A stretch of DNA of 64,000 nt, taken from NCBI RefSeq assembly GCF_902706195.1, contig NZ_CACSJO010000001.1:248001-312000 (forward strand), written 5' to 3'. The stretch is from Novosphingobium sp. 18050 (GTDB lineage: Bacteria > Pseudomonadota > Alphaproteobacteria > Sphingomonadales > Sphingomonadaceae). Shown here piece after piece: positions 41,873-50,783 of the stretch. The notes beneath the pieces are model-generated. The model saw nothing but the letters and a program-made list of their open reading frames with translations, searched no databases and was not told where the DNA came from. The stretch's first letter is position 1; each line of letters begins with the position of its first letter. The translations under genes were made by a program, and so were the position numbers.

Positions 41873-42523
41873 ATGGTAGCAATCGCGGTGATTGGCGGCA
41901 CGGGCGCGCTCGGCAAGGGTCTGGCGCGCAGGCTGGTGGCGGCCGGACACGATGTGACCATAGGCTCGCGCTCGGCGGAAAAGGCCCAGGTCACGGCGCA
42001 GGAACTGGGCGCAGCTGGTTTCGCGGCCAACGCCGATGCGGCCGAGGGCAAGGACGTGGTGATCGTCGCCGTACCGCACGCCTCGCAGGCCGATACCCTG
42101 GCCCAGATCAGGGACCGCGTGGGGCAGGCTGTAGTGGTCGATACCACCGTGCCCCTGGTTCCGCCCAAGGTCATGCGCGTTCAGCTTCCCTCCGAGGGCA
42201 GCGCCGCCTTGCAGGCGCGTGAGCACCTAGGCCCGGATGTGCGGCTGGTCACGGCGTTCCACAACGTTTCTGCGCACCACCTCGATTCCGACCACGCGAT
42301 CGACTGCGACGTGCTGGTGTTCTCGGACGACGTCGAGGCGCGCAAGACAGTGGTAGAACTGTGCCCCGGCATGGGCATTCGCGGGCTCTCGGGCGGTGCG
42401 CTCGCCAATTCGGCGGCGGCTGAGGCGCTGACCTCGATCCTCATCTACATGAACAAGACCTACAAGGCAGACGGTGCCGGCATTCGCTTCACCAACCTTG
42501 CTCAGGCCCCCGCGATCCCGTGA
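41873..42523 (+). CDS. npdG: NADPH:F420 oxidoreductase (Fno/NpdG type)
   Basis: The enzyme passes hydride between NADP(H) and F420, here probably making F420H2 from NADPH. The 216-aa product has the Rossmann motif IAVIGGTGALGKGLARRLVAAG, the NADP-selecting GSRSAEKA, VVIVAVPHA, VVDTTVPLVPPK, AFHNVSAHHL, CDVLVFSDD and LSGGALANSAAAEALTSILIYMNKTYK, as in archaeal Fno and Nocardioides NpdG. ATG at 41873 gives the normal length; the upstream in-frame ATG would overlap cofE. It is the first gene of the plus-strand F420 operon. Confidence 0.9.
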   Translation: MVAIAVIGGTGALGKGLARRLVAAGHDVTIGSRSAEKAQVTAQELGAAGFAANADAAEGKDVVIVAVPHASQADTLAQIRDRVGQAVVVDTTVPLVPPKVMRVQLPSEGSAALQAREHLGPDVRLVTAFHNVSAHHLDSDHAIDCDVLVFSDDVEARKTVVELCPGMGIRGLSGGALANSAAAEALTSILIYMNKTYKADGAGIRFTNLAQAPAIP

Positions 42524-43128
42524 GCATCTTGCCCGCCAGCATCTGGGCGCTGATCCCGATCAAGGCGCGCGGCGCGGGCAAGACCCGCCTCGCAGGCGAG
42601 CTTCGCGCGGACGAACGCGACAGGCTGGTCGAGGCGATGCTCGGACATGTGGTGCGGGCGGCGGGGGAGACGGTCGGGCGCACGGTGGTCGTAGGACCGC
42701 AGCGTTCGGGTGTCGGCGCAAACATCGAACGGATCGAGGAACCGGACGGCGGGCTCAACGCGGCACTGGGCCACGCCCTCGCGGTGATAGCGCAGGTGCC
42801 CGGTGCGCCCTCGCGCCTGATCGTGATCGCCGCCGACCTGCCCTGCCTTCAGGCAGAGGAAATCGTCCGGCTGGCAGAACTTCCGCCCGGGACCATCGGC
42901 ATCGCCCCCGATCGGCACGGAAGCGGCACCAATGCGCTTTCACTGCCCTTGCCCGAGGCGGCAGGGTTTAGCTTCCACTACGGCACGAACAGCGCCGCTC
43001 TGCACCGCGAAGCCGCACAAACGCTGGGCCTCAGCGCGGTGACGATCATCGCTGACGGCCTCGCAAAAGACATAGACGAGCCATGCGATCTGGCTAATGC
43101 TGCCCACTTGTTCAGCCTCATGACCTGA
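42520..43128 (+). CDS. cofC: Phospholactate/PEP guanylyltransferase CofC (FbiD)
   Basis: CofC activates 2-phospholactate, PEP or 3-phosphoglycerate with GTP for CofD. The 202-aa nucleotidyltransferase has WALIPIKARGAGKTRLAGEL (nucleotide-binding loop), GGLNAALGHAL, IVIAADLPCLQAEEI (metal Asp), IAPDRHGSGTNAL and DIDEPCDL. The start is GTG at 42520, overlapping the npdG stop (GTGA). Which three-carbon substrate it uses cannot be told by eye, but it decides the F420 type made. The gene completes the biosynthetic set. Confidence 0.9.
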   Translation: MSILPASIWALIPIKARGAGKTRLAGELRADERDRLVEAMLGHVVRAAGETVGRTVVVGPQRSGVGANIERIEEPDGGLNAALGHALAVIAQVPGAPSRLIVIAADLPCLQAEEIVRLAELPPGTIGIAPDRHGSGTNALSLPLPEAAGFSFHYGTNSAALHREAAQTLGLSAVTIIADGLAKDIDEPCDLANAAHLFSLMT

Positions 43129-43137
43129 GGCGAGCGG

Positions 43138-44031
43138 ATGCCGAGAACGGCACCGCACGGGGAAAGAGGGATCGTGCAGGCAAGCGACATCGATCTTACC
43201 GGCCAGGTGGCCTTCGTGACCGGCGGCGGCGGCGGCATCGGCCGTGCCACCGCGCTGTGCATGGCCGACATGGGCGCCGATGTCGCCATCATCGAGGCCG
43301 TGCCCGAACGCTGCGAACAGGTCGCCCGAATGGTCGAGGAACGTGGCCGCCGCGCCCTGTGCATACCCGGCAACGTCATGGACGTGGAGGCGCTGCAGGC
43401 CGCCATCGCAAGCGCCGCGGATACCTTCGGCCGTCTCGACATTCTGGTCAACAACGCCGGCGGCGTCACCCGGCGCAGCTTCCTCGACCTCGCCGAGAAA
43501 AACTGGCGGCGGCACATCGACCTCAACCTCGTCAGCAACCTCGCCGCGACGCAGGCCGCCGTGCCGTTTATGATCGCAGGTGGGCGCGGGGGAGCGATCG
43601 TCAATGTCACCAGCATAGAAGCCAGCCGCGCCGCGCCCGGATACGCCGTCTACGCCGCGTGCAAGGCGGGTATCAACAATCTGACCCGCACCCTCGCCCT
43701 CGAATTCGCCGAACACGGCATCCGCGTGAACGCCATCGCGCCCGACTACACGGTCACGCCCGGCACCCGCGGCCAGTTCACCGGGCCGGTCGATGAAGCC
43801 GCATGGCATCAGCCCAGCCCGGCTCAAATCGAAGGCATCCGCAAACGCATCCCCGCAGGCCGCGCCGGGATCGACGAGGAATGCGGCCGTGTCGCGGTGT
43901 TCCTCGCCTCGCCCATGGCAAGTTACGTCACCGGCACGATCATCCCCGTCGACGGCGGCTCCTGGGCCTCGGGCGGCTGGGTGCGCGACCGCGGTGACAA
44001 GTGGGTCCTTCCCCCGGAAATCACGGAATAA
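43138..44031 (+). CDS. SDR oxidoreductase in the F420 operon
   Basis: A 297-aa classical SDR: VAFVTGGGGGIGRATALCMADMGADVAII, ILVNNAGGV, IVNVTSIEAS (Ser), YAACKAG (Tyr/Lys), and VTGTIIPVDGGSWASGGW with a longer C-terminus than usual. It starts 9 bp after cofC and ends 12 bp before the luciferase-like gene, so it belongs to the F420 operon. GTG at 43174, with AGAGGG just upstream, is an alternative start. It probably acts in series with the F420 enzyme; substrate unknown. Confidence 0.85.
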   Translation: MPRTAPHGERGIVQASDIDLTGQVAFVTGGGGGIGRATALCMADMGADVAIIEAVPERCEQVARMVEERGRRALCIPGNVMDVEALQAAIASAADTFGRLDILVNNAGGVTRRSFLDLAEKNWRRHIDLNLVSNLAATQAAVPFMIAGGRGGAIVNVTSIEASRAAPGYAVYAACKAGINNLTRTLALEFAEHGIRVNAIAPDYTVTPGTRGQFTGPVDEAAWHQPSPAQIEGIRKRIPAGRAGIDEECGRVAVFLASPMASYVTGTIIPVDGGSWASGGWVRDRGDKWVLPPEITE

Positions 44032-44043
44032 CGAGAGAGAGCG

Positions 44044-44964
44044 ATGACCTTCACCCTCAGCACCAGCCTGCCTTTCGACCACATCGACAAGCCTGCCGAG
44101 TGGGGCACCATGGAAGCGCTGCACCAGATCGCGAAGGCGGTCGAAGCGGCCGGCTTCTACGCGGGCACCGTCACGGACCATCCGGTGCCGTCCTCGCGCT
44201 GGCTCGATAACGGCGGGCACTATGCGCAGGATCCGTTCGTGATGCTCTCGATGCTGGGCGCGGCGACGACCACCTTGCGGCTGCAGACCAATATTCTCGT
44301 CCTGCCCTACCGCAACCCGTTCATCACTGCCCGGGCGGTCTCCAGCCTAGACCACTTCACCGGCGGGCGCGTGATCCTCGGCCTGGGGGCGGGCTACATG
44401 AAGGCGGAATACAAGGCGCTCGGCGTCGATTTCGACAGCCGCAACGACATCATGGACGAATACATGAAGGCCATGAAACTGGCCTGGACCGGTGAGGATT
44501 TCACGTTCGAAGGCAACGGCTACACCGCGCTGGGCAACCGCGTGCTGCCCACCCCGGTCCAGACGCCGCACCCGCCGCTGCTGGTGGGCGGAAACTCGAA
44601 GCGCGCCCTGCGCCGGGCGGTGGAACTGGGCGACGCGTGGCATCCCTTCTTCGTCCCCAAGGCCATCACCGACACCGCCCGCACTGCCAATCTCGAAGGC
44701 GACGAGGACATCCTTGCCGCCATCGCCTACATGGCCGAACACTGCGTGAAAGTGGGCCGCGAAGTGCCGCCCAAGGTCATCGCCTCTTCCACCTATTCGG
44801 TGAAGGCCGGCTGGAACGCACAGGAAGCGCTGGACCACTTCGCCAACCTAAAGTCGCTCGGCGTCGACGGCTCCGGGGCGACGATCTACACCGAGACGCG
44901 CACCGAATACCTCGAACAGGCGCAGAAGTTTGGCGAGGAAGTCATCGCCCGAATCGACTTCTGA
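44044..44964 (+). CDS. LLM-class F420-dependent oxidoreductase
   Basis: A 306-aa luciferase-like monooxygenase-fold TIM barrel resembling the TIGR03619 F420 subgroup. It shows AAGFYAGTVTDHPVPS, LSMLGAATTTLRLQTNILVLPYRNPFITARAVSSLDHFTGGRVILGLGAGYMKAEYKALG, PPLLVGGNSKRALRRAVELGDAWHP. Its operon position after npdG and cofC strongly favours F420H2 over FMNH2 as cofactor. Ribosome binding site GAGAGAG precedes the ATG. The next gene overlaps its stop by 1 bp. Confidence 0.88.
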   Translation: MTFTLSTSLPFDHIDKPAEWGTMEALHQIAKAVEAAGFYAGTVTDHPVPSSRWLDNGGHYAQDPFVMLSMLGAATTTLRLQTNILVLPYRNPFITARAVSSLDHFTGGRVILGLGAGYMKAEYKALGVDFDSRNDIMDEYMKAMKLAWTGEDFTFEGNGYTALGNRVLPTPVQTPHPPLLVGGNSKRALRRAVELGDAWHPFFVPKAITDTARTANLEGDEDILAAIAYMAEHCVKVGREVPPKVIASSTYSVKAGWNAQEALDHFANLKSLGVDGSGATIYTETRTEYLEQAQKFGEEVIARIDF

Positions 44965-45770
44965 TGCCGGGTCACGCCGATTGCATCGCCATAGAGTTCA
45001 TCAGCGTCCTCGGACTGCCGCCGGTCGATTTCGTCCGACTGGCGGCGGACCTCGGCGTCACACGCATCGGCCTCGGCCCCCGGCCGATCACCGGGAACCC
45101 TCACGGCTATCCCGGCTGGGACCTGCTGGCGGACGCGGCGCTGCGCCGCGAAACGCTGAACGCAATGGCCGATACCGGGGTAAGCGTGGCGCTGGGCGAA
45201 GGCTTCCTCGTTCGCGAAGGGCTGGACGGCGATGGTTTCTCGGCCATGCTCGACTTGTTTGCGCAGCTTGGCACGCCGGTGGTCAACGCAGTGAACATGG
45301 CCGCTTCGCCCGAACCTTTCGCCCGCTTCGCCGAGATGGCCGGTGAACGCGGAATGCTGGCGACGGTAGAGTTCCTGCCGCTGATGCCGCCTGCCTCGTT
45401 CGCGCAGGCACTGGCCTTCGTCGATGAATGCGGAGCGGAAAATGCGCGGGTGCTGGTCGATGCGATGCACTTCTTCCGGGGCGGCAGCACGCTCGGCGAA
45501 CTGGCCGCTGCCGATCCGTCCCGCATCGGCTATGTGCAGCTATGCGACGTGCCCATGCCGGCGCGCGTCGCGGACTATGGCCTGGAAGCGCGCGAGGAAC
45601 GGCTGGGACCGGGCGAAGGCGACCTGCCACTGGCCGATTTCCTCGCCGCCATCCCGGCCGGTAGTCTGGTCGGTCTGGAAGTGCCGGAAGTTGCCAAGGC
45701 CGCTGCCGGTATCGGCCCGGCAGAACGGCTGGTGCCAATCATCGCAGCGACGCGCGCGTTGCTGGGTTAG
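44964..45770 (+). CDS. Xylose-isomerase-like TIM-barrel protein (sugar phosphate isomerase/epimerase family)
   Basis: A 268-aa AP-endonuclease-2/IolE-like barrel: DCIAIEFISVLGLPPVDFVRLAADLGVTRIGLGPRP at the N-terminus, ATVEFLPLMPP (metal Glu), VLVDAMHFFRGGSTLGEL (Asp, His), IGYVQLCDVP and LGPGEGDLPLADFLAAI with VGLEVP near the end. These acidic and His residues match the divalent-metal site of the family. ATG overlaps the stop of the luciferase-like gene (TGATG). It is the last gene of the F420 operon; an isomerase or hydrolase step is likely. Confidence 0.83.
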   Translation: MPGHADCIAIEFISVLGLPPVDFVRLAADLGVTRIGLGPRPITGNPHGYPGWDLLADAALRRETLNAMADTGVSVALGEGFLVREGLDGDGFSAMLDLFAQLGTPVVNAVNMAASPEPFARFAEMAGERGMLATVEFLPLMPPASFAQALAFVDECGAENARVLVDAMHFFRGGSTLGELAAADPSRIGYVQLCDVPMPARVADYGLEAREERLGPGEGDLPLADFLAAIPAGSLVGLEVPEVAKAAAGIGPAERLVPIIAATRALLG

Positions 45771-45853
45771 GAACGCGATCCGGGACAATTGACCAGACAC
45801 GCGGGTTCGGGACCACCCCAATTCGGGCGGAGCGGTCACCGATCCCCGGAAAC

Positions 45854-46492
45854 TCAGAACTCGCCCGCGATCGCTGCGTTGAAGGCGCGAACGGCGGCTT
45901 CCTCATCGCCATTCCACACGGCGGCCGACACCGCCAGGAAGTCCGCGCCCGCGCGCACCAGGGGCACGCAGTTCTCAGGCGTCACGCCGCCGATGGCGAC
46001 GCAGGGAATTTCGAAAATGCCCTGCCACCATTCCAGCAGTTCCAGCCCGGCAACATGCTTGGTTTCCTTCGTAGTGGTCGGGTAGAACGCGCCGAACGCC
46101 ACGTAGTCTGCCCCGGCATCCCCCGCTTCCATAGCGAAGTGGCGGCTGTCGTGGCAGGTGACGCCGATCTGCGCGTCGCGGCCCAGTTCGCCGCGCGCTT
46201 CCTCGATTGAATCGTCGTCCTGCCCGAGATGCACGCCGTCCGCCGCGAGGCGCTTGGCCAGGGCAACCGAATCATTGACGATGAAGGCCACGTCGCGGTC
46301 GGCGCAGATGCGGCGCAGCGGTTCGCCGAGCCTTGCGGCTTCGTGCTGGTCCACGTCCTTGACGCGAAACTGGAACGCCGCGACAGGCCCGGCATCAAGC
46401 GCGCGGGCAAGCCGATCGGCGAAGACCCCGCCGACGTCGAGCGGCGAGATCAGGTAAAGCTGCGTGGGTTCGCGAGGGATTTCATCGGTCAT
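45854..46492 (-). CDS. thiE: Thiamine-phosphate synthase
   Basis: ThiE couples HMP-PP and thiazole phosphate to thiamine phosphate. The 212-aa product has QLYLISP, VAAFQFRVKD, VAFIVNDSVALAKRLAADGVHLGQDD, IGVTCHDSRHFAMEAGDAGADYVAFGAFYPTTTK and CVAIGGVTPENCVPLVRAGADFLAVSAAVW, the family core. It is monocistronic here and I see no TPP riboswitch in front of it. Confidence 0.92.
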   Translation of the reverse strand: MTDEIPREPTQLYLISPLDVGGVFADRLARALDAGPVAAFQFRVKDVDQHEAARLGEPLRRICADRDVAFIVNDSVALAKRLAADGVHLGQDDDSIEEARGELGRDAQIGVTCHDSRHFAMEAGDAGADYVAFGAFYPTTTKETKHVAGLELLEWWQGIFEIPCVAIGGVTPENCVPLVRAGADFLAVSAAVWNGDEEAAVRAFNAAIAGEF

Positions 46493-46594
46493 CTGCGCGC
46501 TCTAGCCTTGCGCAGCCGCCGCGCCAAGCGTTCTGGCGACATCCCCGCCCGGAACCGTCCATGTTCGGGAACCATTCAGGCAAGGGCGTGTTGC

Positions 46595-47218
46595 ATGGCC
46601 GCCATGAAACTTAGCGCCCCGAACTCCCACAGCGTCCCGGCGCGTCTGAAGTCATCGGCCATCAAGCCCTTGGCCGCCGCCCTCACCGCAGCAATGGCGC
46701 TTGCCGGCTGCACCGTGATCCCGCCGGCTGACCCATCTCGGGTGCCTGCAGCCTATCCCCAGGTGGCGCCGACAAGCTATCCCCAGCCCGCGCCAAGCAA
46801 TTACCCCGAGCCCGCCCCGATGGCTCAGGCGCCCACTCAGACCCCGCCTCCGGCGCCCGCACAGCCCTATCCGTCAGAATTGCCCGCAGCGGGAACCGGC
46901 GCACCGCTGACGTTTGCCGCGCTGGGCCAGACGGTGACGGTGGACGGGCCTCGCGTGACGCCGCTGGCAGTGCTGGAAGACAGCCGCTGTCCGATGAACG
47001 CCCGCTGCGTCTGGGGCGGACAGCTGCGCCTGCGCCTGCGGATCGACAACGGGCGCGGCGGCGAAGTCGAGATCACTTCTGGCAAGCCGATCACCGTGGC
47101 TGATGGCACCCTCGAACTGGTCGAGGTGCGCCCGGACAAGGTCGCGGGTGCAGCGAACAACGGCACGGTGAGAGCCTCGGATTACCGCTTCGGATTCCGC
47201 TTCATGGGCGGTTATTGA
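46595..47218 (+). CDS. Lipoprotein with Pro/Tyr-rich linker, unknown function
   Basis: A 207-aa protein with a lipobox (AMALAGC), then about 70 residues of Pro/Ala-rich linker with imperfect YPQ/YPE repeats. A globular domain follows with SRCPMNARCVWGGQLRLRLRID, a two-cysteine motif I have seen in small secreted beta proteins of unknown function, and ends YRFGFRFMGGY. It probably sits in the outer membrane or periplasm. AAGGGCG precedes the ATG at 46595. It is convergent with fba across a terminator. Confidence 0.75.
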   Translation: MAAMKLSAPNSHSVPARLKSSAIKPLAAALTAAMALAGCTVIPPADPSRVPAAYPQVAPTSYPQPAPSNYPEPAPMAQAPTQTPPPAPAQPYPSELPAAGTGAPLTFAALGQTVTVDGPRVTPLAVLEDSRCPMNARCVWGGQLRLRLRIDNGRGGEVEITSGKPITVADGTLELVEVRPDKVAGAANNGTVRASDYRFGFRFMGGY

Positions 47219-47230
47219 CCCCCCCAAAAG

Positions 47231-47262
47231 AAAAGGCGGCGCCCCCCGGCACCGCCTTTTCC
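47231..47262. terminator. Bidirectional rho-independent terminator
   Basis: AAAAGGCGG pairs with CCGCCTTTT around a C-rich loop, between the convergent lipoprotein and aldolase genes. A and T runs on either side allow termination both ways. Confidence 0.85.
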
Positions 47263-47282
47263 CTTTCATATCAACCTGAAGA

Positions 47283-48194
47283 TCAGGCGGCAGCTGCCGC
47301 TTCCGCCTTCTGGGTAGAGCCGGCGTAGATCGCGTCGATCGCTTCGCCGAGCGAGGCGTTGAACTCGGCATCGCTCATCTGCGAGCGCAGGTCCGACAGC
47401 AGCGCGCGGCTGAAGCTGGCGATGATGCCCTTGTTCTTCGCCAGTTCTGCGCAAGCCTCGGGACGCGCATAGCCGCCCGACAGCGCGACGACGCGCAGCA
47501 CCTTGGGATGCGCGACCAGTGCGTCGAACGTACCCGGCACCACCGGCAGCGAGAGCTTGAGCATGACCTGCTTGCCCTCAGGCAGAGCGTCGAGATTCTT
47601 GAGGATCTCATCACGCAGGATCGCATCGCACTCAGCGCGCGTCTCGCTCTTGATGTTCACTTCGGGCTCGATGATCGGCATCATCTCGTGGCTCAGGACC
47701 TGCAGGCCGATCTCGAACTGCTGCTTGGCGACGGCGGCGATGCCGGCTGCATTGGCCGAGTTGATGACCGAACGCTCCTTGGTGCCGAACACGCCAAGCT
47801 TCTTCGAACGCGCAAGCAGTCCGTCGAGCGTGGGATTCGGCTTCATGAGCTGGCAGCCGTCGGCTTCGTCTTCAAGACCCTTGTCGATCTTGATGAAAGG
47901 CACGATGCCCTTGGCGAGCAGCGCCTCGGGGGTCGGTACGCCGTTGACAAGGCCGTCCATGGTCCGCTCGAACAGGATGGCACCGATGACCTTTTCGCCG
48001 GTGAAGACGGGCGATGAAATGATCCGCGCACGCATTTCGTGGATCAGGCCGAACATCTCCTCCTCGCTCGACCAGGCATCGTCCTCGATCCCGTAACCCT
48101 TGAGGGCCTTGGGGGTGGAACCGCCACTCTGGTCGAGCGCGGCGATAAATCCGTCGCCGTCTGCCATCTTGGCGGTCATGTCTGAATACTGCAT
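47283..48194 (-). CDS. fba: Class I fructose-bisphosphate aldolase
   Basis: This 303-aa enzyme resembles bacterial class I (Schiff-base) aldolases: GFIAALDQSGGSTPKALKGYG, VIGAILFERTMDG, VPFIKIDKGLE, IIEPEVNI, VMLKLSLPVVPGTF (catalytic Lys region) and LSGGYARPEACAELAKNKGIIASFSRALLSDL. It needs no metal. AGGAGGAG precedes the ATG at 48194, better than the upstream start at 48221. It closes the tkt-gap-pgk-acyltransferase-fba run, a glycolysis/pentose-phosphate gene group. Confidence 0.9.
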   Translation of the reverse strand: MQYSDMTAKMADGDGFIAALDQSGGSTPKALKGYGIEDDAWSSEEEMFGLIHEMRARIISSPVFTGEKVIGAILFERTMDGLVNGVPTPEALLAKGIVPFIKIDKGLEDEADGCQLMKPNPTLDGLLARSKKLGVFGTKERSVINSANAAGIAAVAKQQFEIGLQVLSHEMMPIIEPEVNIKSETRAECDAILRDEILKNLDALPEGKQVMLKLSLPVVPGTFDALVAHPKVLRVVALSGGYARPEACAELAKNKGIIASFSRALLSDLRSQMSDAEFNASLGEAIDAIYAGSTQKAEAAAAA

Positions 48195-48271
48195 GGTTTC
48201 TCCTCCTGAGTTGTTCAGCACTTGAATTCGAGCCTACGCCGCGACCCCTTATGTCGCAACTGCGGCATGAC

Positions 48272-49390
48272 TTAGTTCGGTGCGGCGCTCCCCTCCAGCG
48301 ATGGGGCGCGGCTCGCCCTTTCACGCAGCATGGTGCCGATCTTCCGGCGCATCGGCCCGTCGACCCAGCGCACGGCCGCCCAAGCCAGAGCGACGCAACA
48401 CGCAAGATAAATGGCGCCCATCAACACGGGGTTGTAGCCAAGATCATCCTTGAAGTAGCGCAACGGCTCCATCAGCGCCCAGTGCACCGCGTAGACCGCG
48501 TAGGATACCTCCCCCAGAAACCAGGCGATCGGTGCAAGGGCGCGCGGCGGCTCGCAGCGCGCGCCGAACCAGACGAGCAGCGGCGAGACGACAATGCTGC
48601 AGGCAAGGTCGTAGTACGCATCGGGAACCCCCTCGATGTCGAGCATCAGCATCGCCGCGATGGCAGCGAGACAGGCGAGGCCCATCCACCCGGCAGGACG
48701 GATCGTCGGCACCGGAAACCGTGCCAGCAGGACGCCGGCAGTGAACGACATGGTCGTGCGCACCATCGAAATGCCGAGCTGGTGCCATACCGCGCCGATG
48801 TTGCCGCCATCGTTCTCCAGCACGGCCAGCGAGAACCACCACGCCGCCGCAAGCGCTACTGCCAGCAAGGCGATCCGCGGCAGCCGGAACAGCAGCAGCA
48901 CAAGGCCCAGGTTCGCCACCAGTTCGAAGAACAGCGACCATGCCGGCACGTTGAGCGGAAACAGCGTGTTCGTCACCGGCGAGGGCAGCATAAGCAGGTT
49001 GAACGGCAGCGCCCGCGCCATCATCCCATAGCTGTACAAATTGCCCTGCCCGGTAAAATGGTTCGATATCGCCGAAAGCGTGGTGACGACGATGCCGACA
49101 AGGAACAGCGGATAGAGCCGGATCACCCGCTGCTTCATGAACGCCCAGGTGGTCAGCCCCGCCTGCCAGCGCGGCAGGTAGGTCTTGCAGAGTACGAAGC
49201 CGGACAGCGCGAAGAAGAAGTCCACCGCGACATAACCATGCGGGGCCTCCGAGATGTTGTAGTGAAACAGCGCCACGGCAAGCGCGGCGATCCCGCGCAT
49301 ACCGTCGAGCGTGACGTGGCGCCCTTCCCAGGGCGGAACGGCCGGATGCGGCCTAGCATGGTCACGTTGGGTCATGCGCGCCGCATCCAT
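48272..49390 (-). CDS. Acyltransferase-3 family membrane protein
   Basis: A 372-aa protein with about 10 membrane helices and the family N-terminal motifs: LDGMRGIAALAVALFHY (catalytic His in the FHY context) and VDFFFALSGFVL, KQRVIRLYPLFLVG. Members O-acylate surface polysaccharides or glycans. It sits between pgk and fba, an unexpected place, 21 bp after pgk. The start could also be ATG at 49375. Confidence 0.88.
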   Translation of the reverse strand: MDAARMTQRDHARPHPAVPPWEGRHVTLDGMRGIAALAVALFHYNISEAPHGYVAVDFFFALSGFVLCKTYLPRWQAGLTTWAFMKQRVIRLYPLFLVGIVVTTLSAISNHFTGQGNLYSYGMMARALPFNLLMLPSPVTNTLFPLNVPAWSLFFELVANLGLVLLLFRLPRIALLAVALAAAWWFSLAVLENDGGNIGAVWHQLGISMVRTTMSFTAGVLLARFPVPTIRPAGWMGLACLAAIAAMLMLDIEGVPDAYYDLACSIVVSPLLVWFGARCEPPRALAPIAWFLGEVSYAVYAVHWALMEPLRYFKDDLGYNPVLMGAIYLACCVALAWAAVRWVDGPMRRKIGTMLRERASRAPSLEGSAAPN

Positions 49391-49411
49391 CGTCGTCCCG
49401 TCAGTCCCGGC

Positions 49412-50611
49412 TCAGGCCGAAAGCGCTGCGACGCCGGGCAGTTCCTTGCCTTCCATCCATTCAAGGAAGGCGCCGCCCGCAGTCGAGATATACGTGAAGT
49501 CCTGCGCCGCGCCAGCATGGTTGAGTGCCGCAACGGTATCGCCGCCGCCTGCAACCGAAACCAGCGAACCTTCGGCCGTCAGCGCTGCAGCCGTCTTGGC
49601 GAGAGCGACAGTGGCAGCATCGAAAGGCGCCATCTCGAACGCGCCGAGCGGGCCGTTCCACACCAGGGTTCGGCAGTTCTTGAGCACATCGCCCAGCGTT
49701 TCGGCAGCGGCCGGTCCAGCGTCGAGGATCATCTCGTCGGCTTCGACTTCGTGAACGTTGCAGGTGCGCAGGGACGGCGGGTTAGCCGCGAATTCCTTCG
49801 AGACAACCACGTCGTAGGGAAGGTGCACGGTGCAGCCTGAGGCATCGGCCGTGGCGAGGATTTCGTTGGCGATATCCGTCAGGTCATGCTCGCAAAGCGA
49901 CTTGCCCACGTCCACGCCCTTGGCGGCGAGGAAAGTGTTGGCCATGCCGCCGCCGATGATGAGGTGATCGACCATGGTGACGAGGTGCTTGAGCACTTCG
50001 AGCTTGGAGGAAACCTTGGCGCCGCCGACAACGGCCGCCACCGGCTTCTCGGGGCTGCCCAGCGCCTTGTCGAGCGCTTCCAGTTCGGCCTGCATCGAAC
50101 GGCCGGCGTAAGCGGGCAGCACGCGGGCAAGGCCTTCGGTCGTGGCGTGAGCGCGGTGAGCGGCGGAGAACGCGTCGTTGACATAGAAGTCGGCGTTGGC
50201 GGCAATCGCCTGCGCCAGTTCGGGGTCGTTCTTTTCCTCACCCTTCCAGAAGCGCGTGTTCTCAAGGATGGCGATGTCGCCGGCCCGCAGGATGCCGACC
50301 GACTGTGCGACCACCGGACCGGCAATCTCGGGCACGAACATCACTTCCTTGCCAAGCGCTTTCTCGACCGCGCCGACCACCATCGACAGCGACATCGTGG
50401 ACGAACGCTCGCCCTTGGGACGGCCGAAGTGTGCCAGCAGCAGGACCTTGGCGCCCTTCCCGGACAGTTCGAGGATCGTCGGGAGCGCAGCGCGAATGCG
50501 GGTGTCATCGGTGACGGCGCCGTCCTGCATCGGCAGGTTCAGGTCGACGCGCACGAGCGCGACCTTGCCATTTACGTCACCAAGGTCGTCCAAGGTCTTG
50601 AAAGCGCTCAT
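49412..50611 (-). CDS. pgk: Phosphoglycerate kinase
   Basis: A 399-aa glycolytic enzyme of usual length: [108 protein letters not shown] and [18 protein letters not shown] (nucleotide loop). It converts 1,3-bisphosphoglycerate to 3-phosphoglycerate with ATP formation. It follows gap. Confidence 0.97.
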   Translation of the reverse strand: MSAFKTLDDLGDVNGKVALVRVDLNLPMQDGAVTDDTRIRAALPTILELSGKGAKVLLLAHFGRPKGERSSTMSLSMVVGAVEKALGKEVMFVPEIAGPVVAQSVGILRAGDIAILENTRFWKGEEKNDPELAQAIAANADFYVNDAFSAAHRAHATTEGLARVLPAYAGRSMQAELEALDKALGSPEKPVAAVVGGAKVSSKLEVLKHLVTMVDHLIIGGGMANTFLAAKGVDVGKSLCEHDLTDIANEILATADASGCTVHLPYDVVVSKEFAANPPSLRTCNVHEVEADEMILDAGPAAAETLGDVLKNCRTLVWNGPLGAFEMAPFDAATVALAKTAAALTAEGSLVSVAGGGDTVAALNHAGAAQDFTYISTAGGAFLEWMEGKELPGVAALSA

Positions 50612-50783
50612 CTCTCGATCCTTATCTCGTCGCCCACGGCGATCTTTGCATCTTCACGTCCTGCGCCCGGCGGATCGCGGGCTCCGGACGCACCGCGCCG
50701 CGAAAGTCCTTAGAGGACTCCCGCGGCGGCAGGTACAACGGCGGCGTACAGGCCCTTTGTTGGGCCAGTCGCCGCCGGGTTTA

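Noticed and set aside
45854..46594. TPP riboswitch before thiE
   Set aside because: I looked upstream of the thiE start for the conserved CUGAGA and ACCUGA-type elements and saw none in a suitable arrangement.
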